Source: Desulfurococcaceae archaeon
GTDB taxonomy: Archaea; Thermoproteota; Thermoprotei_A; Sulfolobales; Ignisphaeraceae
Direction: 5' to 3'
DNA: 53,331 nt
NCBI GenBank assembly: GCA_020832925.1
Contig: JAJHRF010000007.1
Location: 1-53,331, forward strand
In this document: one piece after another, positions 25,221-34,965 of the stretch
Numbering within the stretch: position 1 is the first letter of the stretch
Layout of the letters: each line of letters begins with the position of its first letter
Translations under genes and position numbers: made by a program
The notes under the pieces: generated by a model
What the model was told of the DNA's origin: nothing
What the model saw: the letters and a program-made list of their open reading frames with translations, nothing else
The model's database searches: none

Positions 25221-27665
25221 TTATGCAATAACTAGGTACACATCTTCAGCAAGCTTTACGTAGTTACCTACCTCAGGTTTACCTAGAGCAACATCTTTAA
25301 CTCTATGTAGATACTTAATATCTTTCGCTATAGAGTTGAGCTCTGGTGGTATGTATAGAACAGCATTTAGAGGTTCGGATAACCTCATGTTATGCTGTTT
25401 CTTGTATCTCCATACAGCGCTATTAACCTCTATAACCTTATCCAATATCTTGGCGTACCCCTTATCCCACTCCTCGTTGGGTTGTGGCATCGATTGGAAG
25501 TGCACAGAGTTGCCGTAGAGTTTTCTCCATATAAAATCTGTTACGAAAGGCGTTATAGGTGCTAACATGAGTAGAACAGATTTTAACGATGTATGTAGTG
25601 TATACCATGCACTTCTCTGCTCATCCTCTGAATACCCTTCATCTCCATAAGCTCTAGCTTTCACTAACTCTAGATAATGATCTGCAAAGATATCCCATAC
25701 GAAATGATATAGAGTATGTATCGCTGTATAAACATCGGTCTCTTCATAGCTTTTCCTAACAACTTTAATAACATCGTTAAGTTTTTCAAGAAATGCCAAA
25801 TCTAGTGGATAAAGCTCCTCAACACTATCTATTACCGGGAACATAGATACAAATCTAGCGATATTTATAAGCTTGGTTACGAACAGCATACCTGTTCTCA
25901 TAAGCTGCTCCGAAACCCTGTAATCACTACCCACTTTCGCTACAGCTGCAGCCCAGAATCTAACGCTATCAGCACCGTATTTCTCAACCATAGGCTCTGT
26001 ATAAACAACGTTGCCTTTGCTCTTATGCATAGCTTCCCCTTTCTCATCCAACCCCATACCGTTTATCCTAACAATATCAAACGCAGGTCTCTTGTAGAGC
26101 TGGTATACCCTTAACAAGGTATAGTAAAGCCACGTTCTTATAATGTCGTAGCCTTGAGGTCTCATAGACTTCGCTTTACCGTTTATATAGAGCTCGAAGA
26201 TATGGGGATACTTAGTAATACCTGCTGCATATAGAACAGATATTGATGAATCGAACCATGTATCGAAAACCTTCGTTTCACCAACAAGCTGATCTTTAGA
26301 TGCTCCACACCTAGGACATCTATCCCATGGTGGTGGGTCTACCCATGGTCTATAGTACTTACCAGGCTCTGGAACTAGTATATATCCGCATTGTCTACAT
26401 CTCCACACAGGTACTTCTGTCGCATAGTATCTCGATTTAGATATAGGCCAATCCATAACCAGCGAATCTATCCAGCTTAAAAGTCTCTGTCTATATTCCT
26501 CAGGTATGAAAACCATTTGTTGAGCAATACTCTTCAAATCATCTTTAAATTCTAGCTGTTTAAGGAAGTACTCACGCGTATGTATAAACTCTACAGGTGT
26601 TCCGCAACGCCAGCAAGTAGGTACGTTTCTAACTATTTTCTCGATCTTCACTAGATAGCCTTGCTCTTTGAGAATCTCTGCAATTCTTCTCCTAGCTTCA
26701 GCTATTCTTAAACCAGCTATAGGCCCTCCTCTCTCGTTTATAACCCCATCCTCACCGACTATTATCCTTGGTTGAAGCCCTAATTCGCGTATAACCCTTA
26801 CATCAGCTAAATCACCGTAGCTACATATCATCATAATACCTGTACCGAAACCCGGTTCTACAGATGGGTGTTCTATTATATCAACAGTATAGCCATAGAT
26901 AGGTACAACAGCTTTACGTCCTTTAAGATATTTGTACCTTGTATCCTCGTTGTTATACGCTACTACAAGGCATGCCCCCAGGAGTTCTGGTCTTGTTGTA
27001 GCTATCACTATATCTCCTCCGTCAACGAGAGGAAACCTTATGTAGTATAGCTCACCCTGTTCTTCCTTATACTCTACCTCTGCCTCAGCTATAGAGGTTC
27101 TACACCTAGGACACCAAATAACAGGTCTTTCAGCTTCGTATATCAACCCTTCATTCCACAACTTTATGAAAGTGGCTTGGGTTATCTTTCTATACTCTTC
27201 GCTATCAGTACCCTCTCTCCAGTACTCGAAAGTACATCCAAGTTTTCTCCAGATAGCTATAAACTCCTTCTCTACCTCGTCTAGATGCTTCTTGCACAGC
27301 TCTAGGAACTTCCTCCTACCCTCCGGGGTTTTGGCAACTTCATGCGGATTTATACCGTATGTCCTTTCCACCTGTATCTCTACAGGAAGACCATTCCTAT
27401 CACCGTAGAACGGCATTAAAACGTTGTATCCCATCATCCTGTAAGCACGGGCAATCATATCCATCTGGATATAGGAAGCTACTTGACCTATATGAGGTTT
27501 ACCAGATATATACGGTGGTGGTGTATCTATTATAAGAGTTGGTTTTGAAGAATCGTAGAAGAACTTGCTGTGACCTTCTCTCTCCCATAGCTCTATAAGC
27601 ATCGACTCGTATTCTTTGCTCCACCTAGTTTCCTCAAGTCTAGGTTTAAATAGAGCCCTTTTCAT
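25221..27665 (-). CDS. valS: Valyl-tRNA synthetase
   Basis: A complete class I synthetase of about 814 residues charging tRNA-Val. Motifs are PPPYISGKPHIGQ (HIGH box), an editing domain with ATTRPELLGACL, zinc-knuckle pairs CPRC and CWRC, a second ribbon CRQC...CPRC, and AMHKSKGN as the KMSKS loop, with His replacing the first Ser. A TTG at 27677 would add four residues and has GGAGGG directly against it; the ATG at 27665 is preferred but not certain. It is divergent from rtcB. Confidence 0.95.
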   Translation of the reverse strand: MKRALFKPRLEETRWSKEYESMLIELWEREGHSKFFYDSSKPTLIIDTPPPYISGKPHIGQVASYIQMDMIARAYRMMGYNVLMPFYGDRNGLPVEIQVERTYGINPHEVAKTPEGRRKFLELCKKHLDEVEKEFIAIWRKLGCTFEYWREGTDSEEYRKITQATFIKLWNEGLIYEAERPVIWCPRCRTSIAEAEVEYKEEQGELYYIRFPLVDGGDIVIATTRPELLGACLVVAYNNEDTRYKYLKGRKAVVPIYGYTVDIIEHPSVEPGFGTGIMMICSYGDLADVRVIRELGLQPRIIVGEDGVINERGGPIAGLRIAEARRRIAEILKEQGYLVKIEKIVRNVPTCWRCGTPVEFIHTREYFLKQLEFKDDLKSIAQQMVFIPEEYRQRLLSWIDSLVMDWPISKSRYYATEVPVWRCRQCGYILVPEPGKYYRPWVDPPPWDRCPRCGASKDQLVGETKVFDTWFDSSISVLYAAGITKYPHIFELYINGKAKSMRPQGYDIIRTWLYYTLLRVYQLYKRPAFDIVRINGMGLDEKGEAMHKSKGNVVYTEPMVEKYGADSVRFWAAAVAKVGSDYRVSEQLMRTGMLFVTKLINIARFVSMFPVIDSVEELYPLDLAFLEKLNDVIKVVRKSYEETDVYTAIHTLYHFVWDIFADHYLELVKARAYGDEGYSEDEQRSAWYTLHTSLKSVLLMLAPITPFVTDFIWRKLYGNSVHFQSMPQPNEEWDKGYAKILDKVIEVNSAVWRYKKQHNMRLSEPLNAVLYIPPELNSIAKDIKYLHRVKDVALGKPEVGNYVKLAEDVYLVIA

Positions 27666-27856
27666 AGGTATTCCCAACCCTCCTCTGTAGATACACTCTA
27701 GTTGCAGTCTTCATCAGCATAACATTACGAAGTTTCCACAGAAATAAAATTTTATAGTTGCTCTACCCAGTTTTCGAGTATTTCACTAAGTAAAAGCTTA
27801 TTAATTACTTGGCTTATACCTAGATATAGATTAGGTGAGAACCGCAGGTATACACC

Positions 27857-29305
27857 ATGGTACCTCCACTTAAAAAAATAGAAGATGTTGTTTGGGTTAT
27901 ACCTAAGGAGTATAAGAGATGTATGTTGGTACCAGCAATTATTTATGCAGACGAGTTCCTACTGAATAAGATGAAGGAGGATGCAACACTTGATCAAGCT
28001 GCGAATGTAGCGTGTTTACCGGGTATTGTTGGTGCAAGCTATACCCTACCCGACGGTCATCAAGGGTACGGTTTCCCCATAGGTGGTGTAGCAGGGTTTC
28101 TGGTAGATGAAGGTGTTGTTAGCCCTGGTGGAGTTGGTTATGATATTAACTGTGGTGTAAGAGTTCTTAGAACAGATCTAACTATTAAAGATGTTAAGCC
28201 TAAGCTTAGAAGCATAGTAGATGAGTTGTTCAAGAATATTCCTAGCGGAGTAGGTGCTACAGGTAAGCTTAGGTTATCGATATCGCAACTAGATGAAGTT
28301 CTTGAGGAAGGTGCTCAGTGGGCTCTTAGACAAGGATTTGGAACTGAAGACGATATCCAGCATACAGAGTCTAAAGGTATGTTGGACTGGGCTAATGCTG
28401 AGAAAGTTAGTAGGAGAGCGAAAGAGAGAGGTGCACCACAGCTAGGTACTCTAGGAAGTGGTAACCACTTCTTAGAGGTACAGATAGTGGATAAGATATA
28501 CCTTCCAGAGATAGCTAAAAAGATAGGTATTTTCGAAGAAGGGCAGGTAACCCTCATGGTTCACACAGGATCTAGAGGTCTAGGACACCAAGTAGCTAGC
28601 GATTACTTAATGGTTATGGAGAGAGCTATGAGGAAGTACGGGATAAGCCCACCTGATAGAGAGCTCGCGGCTGTTCCATTCAATAGTAGCGAAGGTCAAG
28701 ACTATTTCGCCGCTATGGCAGCAGCAGCTAACTATGCGTGGGCTAATAGACAGATCATAACCCACTGGGTTAGAGAATCTTTTGCTAGAGCTTTAGGTAG
28801 CGCTGATCCCGAGAAATTCGGTATTAAACAGATATACGATGTAGCGCATAACATAGCTAAAGTTGAGGAACATGAATACGAAGGTAGGAGAGTGAAAGTT
28901 GTTGTCCATAGAAAAGGAGCTACAAGAGCATTTCCACCACGACATCCAGAGATACCTCCAGATCATAGAGAGTTCGGTCAGATAGTGTTGATACCTGGTA
29001 GCATGGGTACAGCAAGTTATATAACGATACCGGGTCCTAGAGCTAAAGATACCTGGTGGTCTGCACCCCACGGAGCTGGGAGATGGATGAGTAGAGCAGC
29101 TGCAACAAGAGCTATATCGCCTAGAGAAGTTATAGAGATGCTGGAGAAGAAAGGCGTCATGGTTAGAGCTGCTACGATGAGAGAGTTAGCTGAGGAAACA
29201 CCTGATGCTTATAAAGATGTGGACAAGGTTGTTGATGTAGCTACTAGAGCTGGTATCGTAAAACCTGTAGCTAGGTTAATACCTCTAGCTGTTGTAAAAG
29301 GTTAG
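27857..29305 (+). CDS. rtcB: tRNA-splicing RNA ligase RtcB
   Basis: A 482-residue RtcB, joining RNA 2',3'-cyclic phosphate (or 3'-phosphate) to 5'-OH ends in tRNA splicing and repair with GTP and manganese. Metal and catalytic residues are visible in PDGHQGYGFPIGG, GYDINCGVR (D96, C99), GSGNHFLEVQ, HTGSRGLGHQ and the guanylylated histidine motif SAPHGAGR. No intein is present, though rtcB is a known intein site. The ATG has AGGTA a few bases upstream. Confidence 0.97.
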   Translation: MVPPLKKIEDVVWVIPKEYKRCMLVPAIIYADEFLLNKMKEDATLDQAANVACLPGIVGASYTLPDGHQGYGFPIGGVAGFLVDEGVVSPGGVGYDINCGVRVLRTDLTIKDVKPKLRSIVDELFKNIPSGVGATGKLRLSISQLDEVLEEGAQWALRQGFGTEDDIQHTESKGMLDWANAEKVSRRAKERGAPQLGTLGSGNHFLEVQIVDKIYLPEIAKKIGIFEEGQVTLMVHTGSRGLGHQVASDYLMVMERAMRKYGISPPDRELAAVPFNSSEGQDYFAAMAAAANYAWANRQIITHWVRESFARALGSADPEKFGIKQIYDVAHNIAKVEEHEYEGRRVKVVVHRKGATRAFPPRHPEIPPDHREFGQIVLIPGSMGTASYITIPGPRAKDTWWSAPHGAGRWMSRAAATRAISPREVIEMLEKKGVMVRAATMRELAEETPDAYKDVDKVVDVATRAGIVKPVARLIPLAVVKG

Positions 29306-29339
29306 CAAAGAGTTTTCGTAACATAGAGTGCTTTACCTA

Positions 29340-30554
29340 TCACTCTTTGTTTTCCTTAGATTCAAAAACTTTTTGTATCGATACCCAGTAGCTATGGAGA
29401 TTCTCAAGAGCTCTCCTCTTTAGTTTACCATCTAAATTAGCATTATTTATAGCTTCTTCTAGGAACTCTATAGTCTCCTTCATCACATCGTATCTTACTG
29501 GAAAAGGTATACCATCCTTACCCCCATGAGCAAAAGCGTAAGCAAAAGGATCTATAGCATGGGTTACAGGATCTCTGAAAGAAGGAGTATCGTTGTATAT
29601 GATGTCTGCAACAAGAGCTAAAGCTCTTATAAACTCAGGACCCACTCCCTCTTGTATAAGAAGTTCGTTGAAAGATTCTACAACTTTTTTAGTGAGGATT
29701 TCTAGTGTTTTCTCTATCCTATTGATGCTCGTTATAGGTCTGTAGAACAAAGGATTAACCTTCCATACCTCAACTACACCTCTATACCTACTACCTAGAT
29801 CTGTAGTAGTACCCATACTTTTTATCCATTGCTCAAGTGTTTTATCTTGTTTAATTAACCTATTCACATACATGATATCTCTAAGGGTTTGACGAGGATT
29901 CGATAGAAGATCCATAATAGTTCTCCTAGTTCTCCAAGAATCAATATCTACAAGATTTAGTGCATAAGATTTAAGATTACACGCTATACCGCTATGAGGA
30001 TCTTTCTCCGATGTTAAGTAATCTGTATGTATATGATATCTCCTAGCCATCTTTTTCTCTATATTCATACCCTGCTGTACAACAGTCCAAACACCACTCT
30101 CTGAAACAATGAGCCCATGGATATAGAGACTGTAGCCATCTTGAAGAGCCGAACTATCAATTTTAGCACTAAGCTTACTGATATACTTGTAGTACCCAGG
30201 GTCTAAACCATATTTAGAAAGTTTCTCCACCTCATTCTTTACTTCTCTAGCATCTCCACCTTTACCACCTAGAACAGCGAACCCAACTTCGTTAAGAGCA
30301 TCAACATTAGCAAAACTTTTTAAAACGTATAGAACAACTGTTGTAGATCCACTGCTATCCCAATCCATTCCTATAACGTTATTGAATGCTTGAAACCATA
30401 GAGGATCAGAAAGTCTTTTAACAACGGTTTCCGGCCCAAAGTTATTGACTATGTACATAATTATCGCTTTACCTAAACGTTTCATATACTGGAGTAAGTA
30501 GGGAGGTACATGACCTTCGTGAAGCGGTAACTCAGCGTATCCTCGGCTAATCAT
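29340..30554 (-). CDS. DUF763-family protein
   Basis: A 404-residue protein with the DUF763 pattern: RGYAELPLHEGHVPPYLLQY at the N-terminus, DPLWFQAFNNVIGMDWDSSG and the following STTVVLYVLK, VLGGKGGDAREV, and DPHSGIAC near 187. The family is archaeal and bacterial, often about 350-400 residues, without an agreed function; a nucleic-acid link has been suggested for some members. The ATG follows no clear Shine-Dalgarno, so the mRNA may be leaderless. Confidence 0.85.
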   Translation of the reverse strand: MISRGYAELPLHEGHVPPYLLQYMKRLGKAIIMYIVNNFGPETVVKRLSDPLWFQAFNNVIGMDWDSSGSTTVVLYVLKSFANVDALNEVGFAVLGGKGGDAREVKNEVEKLSKYGLDPGYYKYISKLSAKIDSSALQDGYSLYIHGLIVSESGVWTVVQQGMNIEKKMARRYHIHTDYLTSEKDPHSGIACNLKSYALNLVDIDSWRTRRTIMDLLSNPRQTLRDIMYVNRLIKQDKTLEQWIKSMGTTTDLGSRYRGVVEVWKVNPLFYRPITSINRIEKTLEILTKKVVESFNELLIQEGVGPEFIRALALVADIIYNDTPSFRDPVTHAIDPFAYAFAHGGKDGIPFPVRYDVMKETIEFLEEAINNANLDGKLKRRALENLHSYWVSIQKVFESKENKE

Positions 30555-30695
30555 GATTAAACACTTAACCTCTACAAATTAGTACATGTAGAAAGAGTTA
30601 TAAACTCGCAGCTGATCGAAACTACCACCTACAGTATCGCAACGGTATCTTAAAGTTTATAACTGTTCAATTTATCTAGACCTTGGGTTCGCATT

Positions 30696-31157
30696 TTGAG
30701 TGATATCGTGGAAAAACTACTCCAAGCTGAACTAAGGATAGTAAATAAGCATCTCCCTGTAGAGAGGAAGACTCTTGCACAGTTACTCAAAGAAGAGATC
30801 CCCTTTGTGCGTTGTAGAGATGGGTCTATCCATGTCTTTAAACGAAGTGAGCTTCTCAAACTTAGGAATTTGGTAAGCGATGAAGAAGCTCAGAAACTCC
30901 TCCTACCAATAGTTATACAGGTAAGAGTAGATATGGATACGCCCACAGGTTTTGTAGAAGATTCTCTAGAAGCATCTGTTATCAGAAGAATTCTCGGTTT
31001 AAAACCACCTCTAGATAGACATGATGAGAAGCTTCACCTATACAAACCTCAGCTCTTTGAATTGAGATATAGATTCTCAACAATATTCCAGATAGCCGTT
31101 GTTGTAGAACTACATGAAGCAGATCTTTTAGTAGATCGAGAAAGGTCAATACCATGA
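30696..31157 (+). CDS. UPF0216 (DUF61) family protein
   Basis: A 153-residue archaeal protein with the UPF0216 core: NKHLPVERKTLAQLLKEE, PFVRCRDGSIHVFKRSELLK and KLLLPIVIQV. Function is unknown. TTG is the start; TATA-like AGTTTATAAC at 30653-30662 suggests a very short leader. It overlaps the following metalloprotease gene by 4 bases (ATGA), so the two are translated together. Confidence 0.85.
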   Translation: MSDIVEKLLQAELRIVNKHLPVERKTLAQLLKEEIPFVRCRDGSIHVFKRSELLKLRNLVSDEEAQKLLLPIVIQVRVDMDTPTGFVEDSLEASVIRRILGLKPPLDRHDEKLHLYKPQLFELRYRFSTIFQIAVVVELHEADLLVDRERSIP

Positions 31158-32398
31158 CGAGAACAGGTTTGTTAAATAATGAATACAAAATCGTTTTCGC
31201 ATTGATTATAGCATTAGTATCTACACTGTTGATATTGATAGCTGTACTCCAGATGTATGGTGTACACAACTATACCTCTATCTCCAGTTACGAAGATCAA
31301 GTAAAACAGCTAGTTTTCGATGTTATGAAGGGTGTTGAGGAGATAAGAGGTCTAACTATAGGGAGAGATATAGAGATTAAGCTCATAAACACCTCCTGGG
31401 CTATAAAGACGTGGGCTCCGAAAGAGGATACCGAGATACCTAAAGAACTTCTCTATAGAGAGCTTCTGTATAAATTAACATTTATCCTACCATACGATAG
31501 GTCTATTGTTCAGAAAGAGAGGGAGTGGGTTGGGATGTTCGCTGCTGCAGTAGCAGGAAAAACGTTATACATAAACACAGATTACTTCGATCCTAAAAAT
31601 CCTTCAATAAGGAATTTACTTGCTCACGAGCTTACCCATGTAGCACAATTCCTTCACTTCCATATAGAGACCTCACAAATACTCGATAATCGTTTAGCTA
31701 TTTTAACTCTTGTAGAAGGTGATGCTGGGTGGACACAGCATCTATACTGTATCAAGACAAAGCTTTGCGAACCTTCTCCTCCAACCTATATATATTTAAA
31801 TGATCTATATCTCTCCCTCAACCTCTTTCCATATATCTACGGAGAGAACTTTGTTCGATATCTACACGATCATGGGGGATGGGATCTTGTTAACAAAGCC
31901 TACAGTAAACCGCCTAAGTCTACCTTAATGATTTTGAAGCCCGAGGTATACCTAGACTACCTGCTTAACAACGTAGATATTGTGATAAACGTTAGCCTCT
32001 ACACTGTAGAGATTGGAAACTGTGTTTATAACGATGTTTTAGGTGCATACTACGTAATGCTGATCCTAACAAAACATACAGGTTTAGATATAGCTCAAGA
32101 TATAGCCACTAATTGGCGAGGAGATAGAGTTGCTCTATGTAACTATGAAGAAGGTAATAGAAGTGTATGGGTTGTGCTATGGAATATAACCTGGAGTAAC
32201 CCTCTATACGCCACCAATTTCTACAACAACTTAACCTCTATGCTTAGAAATAGAGGCGAGGTTTACGAACTAGGGAAAGGAAAGGTTGTGGCTATAATAG
32301 AAGTCCGTGAAAATCTTAAACATGTTATCGAAATAGAGATCGTTACCTCGAACAGCGTATTTATAAAGTCTTGGTTTACAGAGGAAAACCATAGCTAA
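31154..32398 (+). CDS. Membrane-anchored zinc metalloprotease (HELTH gluzincin)
   Basis: A 414-residue protein with an N-terminal signal anchor (about 12-36, YKIVFALIIALVSTLLILIA) and a large outer domain with several Asn-x-Ser/Thr sites. The zinc motif is LLAHELTHVAQF (H158, E159, H162), followed 26 residues later by LVEGDAGW, whose E188 would be the third ligand, as in gluzincins. It would cleave peptides outside the membrane. It overlaps the UPF0216 gene. Peptidase activity is well supported; substrate is unknown. Confidence 0.7.
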   Translation: MTRTGLLNNEYKIVFALIIALVSTLLILIAVLQMYGVHNYTSISSYEDQVKQLVFDVMKGVEEIRGLTIGRDIEIKLINTSWAIKTWAPKEDTEIPKELLYRELLYKLTFILPYDRSIVQKEREWVGMFAAAVAGKTLYINTDYFDPKNPSIRNLLAHELTHVAQFLHFHIETSQILDNRLAILTLVEGDAGWTQHLYCIKTKLCEPSPPTYIYLNDLYLSLNLFPYIYGENFVRYLHDHGGWDLVNKAYSKPPKSTLMILKPEVYLDYLLNNVDIVINVSLYTVEIGNCVYNDVLGAYYVMLILTKHTGLDIAQDIATNWRGDRVALCNYEEGNRSVWVVLWNITWSNPLYATNFYNNLTSMLRNRGEVYELGKGKVVAIIEVRENLKHVIEIEIVTSNSVFIKSWFTEENHS

Positions 32399-32417
32399 AA
32401 TTTAATTTTATAAAATT

Positions 32418-33362
32418 TTATATTGTAGATATGTCTACCTTTAGCAAACCTCTACGTATAATATAATCAACAAACATCTCTAGTTCATCAACTCTCGGAG
32501 AATCTCTAGAAGATCTCTTCGTTGCTTTTAAAGCTGCTGCAACAGTAGAATATTTAAGAGCTTCAACTATGTCATGCATCTTCATATACGTAGAGACGAA
32601 AATACCTGTAAATACGTCTCCACAACCTGCTGTTGATAGTATCTTCATACCTAAACATTTCAACGGTACAGCATTTATCTTCACAACATTTCCTCTATGG
32701 ATCGCGATAACCCCTTTAACCCCTCTCTTAATGATAAGAGAACATTTAGTTCTCTGAGCATACCTCTTCAACCCATCCACATCATCAGCATCGGTAAACG
32801 CATAGAGTTTAAACTCTTCCTCGTTCGGCATATAAAAACAGTCGTTGTTAAGTTCCCGAACTTTGCTCTCTATATCAATCCACAAAGCATGAGGATCTAT
32901 GAATAGAATAGCATCTTGTGGAACAGTATTCAAAAGCTTTTTTGCAGCACTTACTGTTGTATTCCCTAAGACAAGAGCTTTAGCATTATCGATACTCGGT
33001 ACAAGATCTTCTGTATAGAAATCGTTAGCCCCCGGTATTGTTACTATCGTAGGCTCTCCCTCTGGATCGATAAATATGTAAGCTTTACCTGTTTCGTAAT
33101 TCAGTATCTTCACATAGCTAAGATCTATACCTTCAGCACCTAGCTTCTCAAATACGAGATCTTTATAATCGTTACCTATAGCTCCTAGAAGCTTCGTATT
33201 GATACCCTTATCTATTCTAGCTATAGCTGTAGCTATATTTGCTGCTGTACCCCCTACATCAATTTCTACTACTTTTCCACGATACTTCGAACCTCTCTTC
33301 ATATACCCATCGATCTCTATAACGATGTCTATATTAATCCTTCCAGCTACATATACCGACAT
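32418..33362 (-). CDS. PfkB-family sugar/nucleoside kinase
   Basis: A 314-residue kinase. It has the N-terminal VAGRINIDIVIEI strand, DVGGTAANIATAIARI near 37-52 and the C-terminal catalytic motif STAGCGDVFTGIF, with GCGD in place of the common GAGD. Candidates are ribokinase-like, nucleoside (cytidine) kinase, or archaeal ADP-dependent ribose-1-phosphate kinase, the last being of interest because it feeds RuBisCO in the archaeal pentose bisphosphate pathway. Motifs alone do not decide. It is a lone gene between divergent promoters. Confidence 0.7.
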   Translation of the reverse strand: MSVYVAGRINIDIVIEIDGYMKRGSKYRGKVVEIDVGGTAANIATAIARIDKGINTKLLGAIGNDYKDLVFEKLGAEGIDLSYVKILNYETGKAYIFIDPEGEPTIVTIPGANDFYTEDLVPSIDNAKALVLGNTTVSAAKKLLNTVPQDAILFIDPHALWIDIESKVRELNNDCFYMPNEEEFKLYAFTDADDVDGLKRYAQRTKCSLIIKRGVKGVIAIHRGNVVKINAVPLKCLGMKILSTAGCGDVFTGIFVSTYMKMHDIVEALKYSTVAAALKATKRSSRDSPRVDELEMFVDYIIRRGLLKVDISTI

Positions 33363-33527
33363 AAGGCATCAACATAGTTATCAGCTAAGGAAGTGCTGAA
33401 CCCTGGATATATCTTTAATATCGAAGGTTTTATTAATCTTAATAAATTTTCAGTAAACTCTTAGAACATCAATATATTTAAGTATCTCCAATGATAGAGT
33501 ACTCTAGCTGTAACCGAGGTCGAAGAT

Positions 33528-34958
33528 ATGGATGAAGAGCTAGCTTTATTCGCAATCGACTACGCAACTAAGTTGGGAGCTCAGTACTCTGAAGCTAGAA
33601 TTCATAGAGTTGAAGAGTTCGAGATTATATCTAGAAACGGAGTTGTAATAGGTTCAGGTAAAGGTATCTCTGACGGTATAGGTATAAGAGTTCTTGTAGA
33701 TGGTGCTCTAGGTTTCTCAGCTACGAACATACTGACTAAGGAATCTGTTACGAAAGCTGTAGAAGTTGCTTATAGTAGAGCTAAGGCGCTAGCTAAGTTC
33801 ATGAAGAAATCTATAGTTTTCGCAGATGCTAGACTTGGTAGAGCTAGTTATAGTGTTGAAGAGAAGAAGAAGTTTCAAGATGTTTCTCTAGAAGATAAGC
33901 TTAAGATACATAGCGAGTTGTGGAGATCAGTTAGCTCAGCTGTATCTAAGGCAAAGGTCTCTGTATTCACATTAACTTATACAGAGTTTATCGAGGAGAA
34001 AATAGTTGTTAATAGCGATGGAGCTTATATAAGAAGTAGAATCCCTAGAATATTAACTACATTCAATATCGTGGTATCACATCCTCAGAAAGGAACTATA
34101 CAGAGATTCGAAGAACATGGTGCTAGCGGTGGATTTGAATGGTTTGAGAAATGGAGATTAGAAGAGAAACTTGTAGACGATGTTAAAACCTACGAAAGGA
34201 TACTGTTGACAGCTATAGAACCTCCTAAAGAAGATGTACCTGTTGTTGTAGGAAGCGAGATAGTGGGGATAATAACCCATGAAAGCTGCGGTCATCCAAG
34301 CGAAGCCGACAGGATACTGGGGAGAGAAGCTGCTCAAGCAGGTAAAAGCTTTATCAAACCAAATATGCTTGGCTATAGAATCGGGAACGAGTATGCTACA
34401 GTTATAGACGACCCAACGATTCCAGGTAGCTTTGGTTTCTTCCTCTACGACGACGAAGGTGTTTCAGCTAGACCTAAGTACCTCTATAGAGAAGGTGTTA
34501 TAACAGAGTTTCTACACAATAGATGGACAGCTTACATATTCGGTGTGGAGAGTAACGGGTCTTCGCGTTCAATGGATTACGCTTCCGAGCCTATAATAAG
34601 GATGTCGAATACATACCTAAAACCTGGGGATCACAAATTTGAAGAACTTATAGAGGATGTAAAGCTGGGGGTGTATATCAAGAGCTATATGGAGTGGAAT
34701 ATCGATGATGAGAGATGGAGTCAGAGGTATGTAGGGTTAGAGGCTTACCTTATAGAGAATGGAGAGTTAACTAAATTCGTTAGGAATCCTGTTCTAGAGA
34801 TTACAACGAAAGCTTTCTATAGCTCTATAGATGCTGTTGGTAAGGATTTGAGATTCTATACCGGTTTCTGCGGTAAAGGGGAGCCATCTCAAGGTGTACC
34901 TGTCTGGTTTGGAGGTCCTGATGTAAGGCTTAAGAAGATTAGGTTAGGGGTTGGGTAG
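33528..34958 (+). CDS. tldD: TldD metalloprotease subunit
   Basis: A 476-residue TldD. The zinc-binding HExxxH is in ITHESCGHPSEADRI (H251, E252, H256), and C-terminal FCGKGEPSQGVPVWFGGP is typical. In the TldD/TldE heterodimer this subunit cleaves unfolded peptides and processes some modified peptides. TATA-like AATATATTTAAG lies at 33470-33481. The stop overlaps the possible TTG start of tldE. Confidence 0.9.
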   Translation: MDEELALFAIDYATKLGAQYSEARIHRVEEFEIISRNGVVIGSGKGISDGIGIRVLVDGALGFSATNILTKESVTKAVEVAYSRAKALAKFMKKSIVFADARLGRASYSVEEKKKFQDVSLEDKLKIHSELWRSVSSAVSKAKVSVFTLTYTEFIEEKIVVNSDGAYIRSRIPRILTTFNIVVSHPQKGTIQRFEEHGASGGFEWFEKWRLEEKLVDDVKTYERILLTAIEPPKEDVPVVVGSEIVGIITHESCGHPSEADRILGREAAQAGKSFIKPNMLGYRIGNEYATVIDDPTIPGSFGFFLYDDEGVSARPKYLYREGVITEFLHNRWTAYIFGVESNGSSRSMDYASEPIIRMSNTYLKPGDHKFEELIEDVKLGVYIKSYMEWNIDDERWSQRYVGLEAYLIENGELTKFVRNPVLEITTKAFYSSIDAVGKDLRFYTGFCGKGEPSQGVPVWFGGPDVRLKKIRLGVG

Positions 34959-34965
34959 ATTAGGA

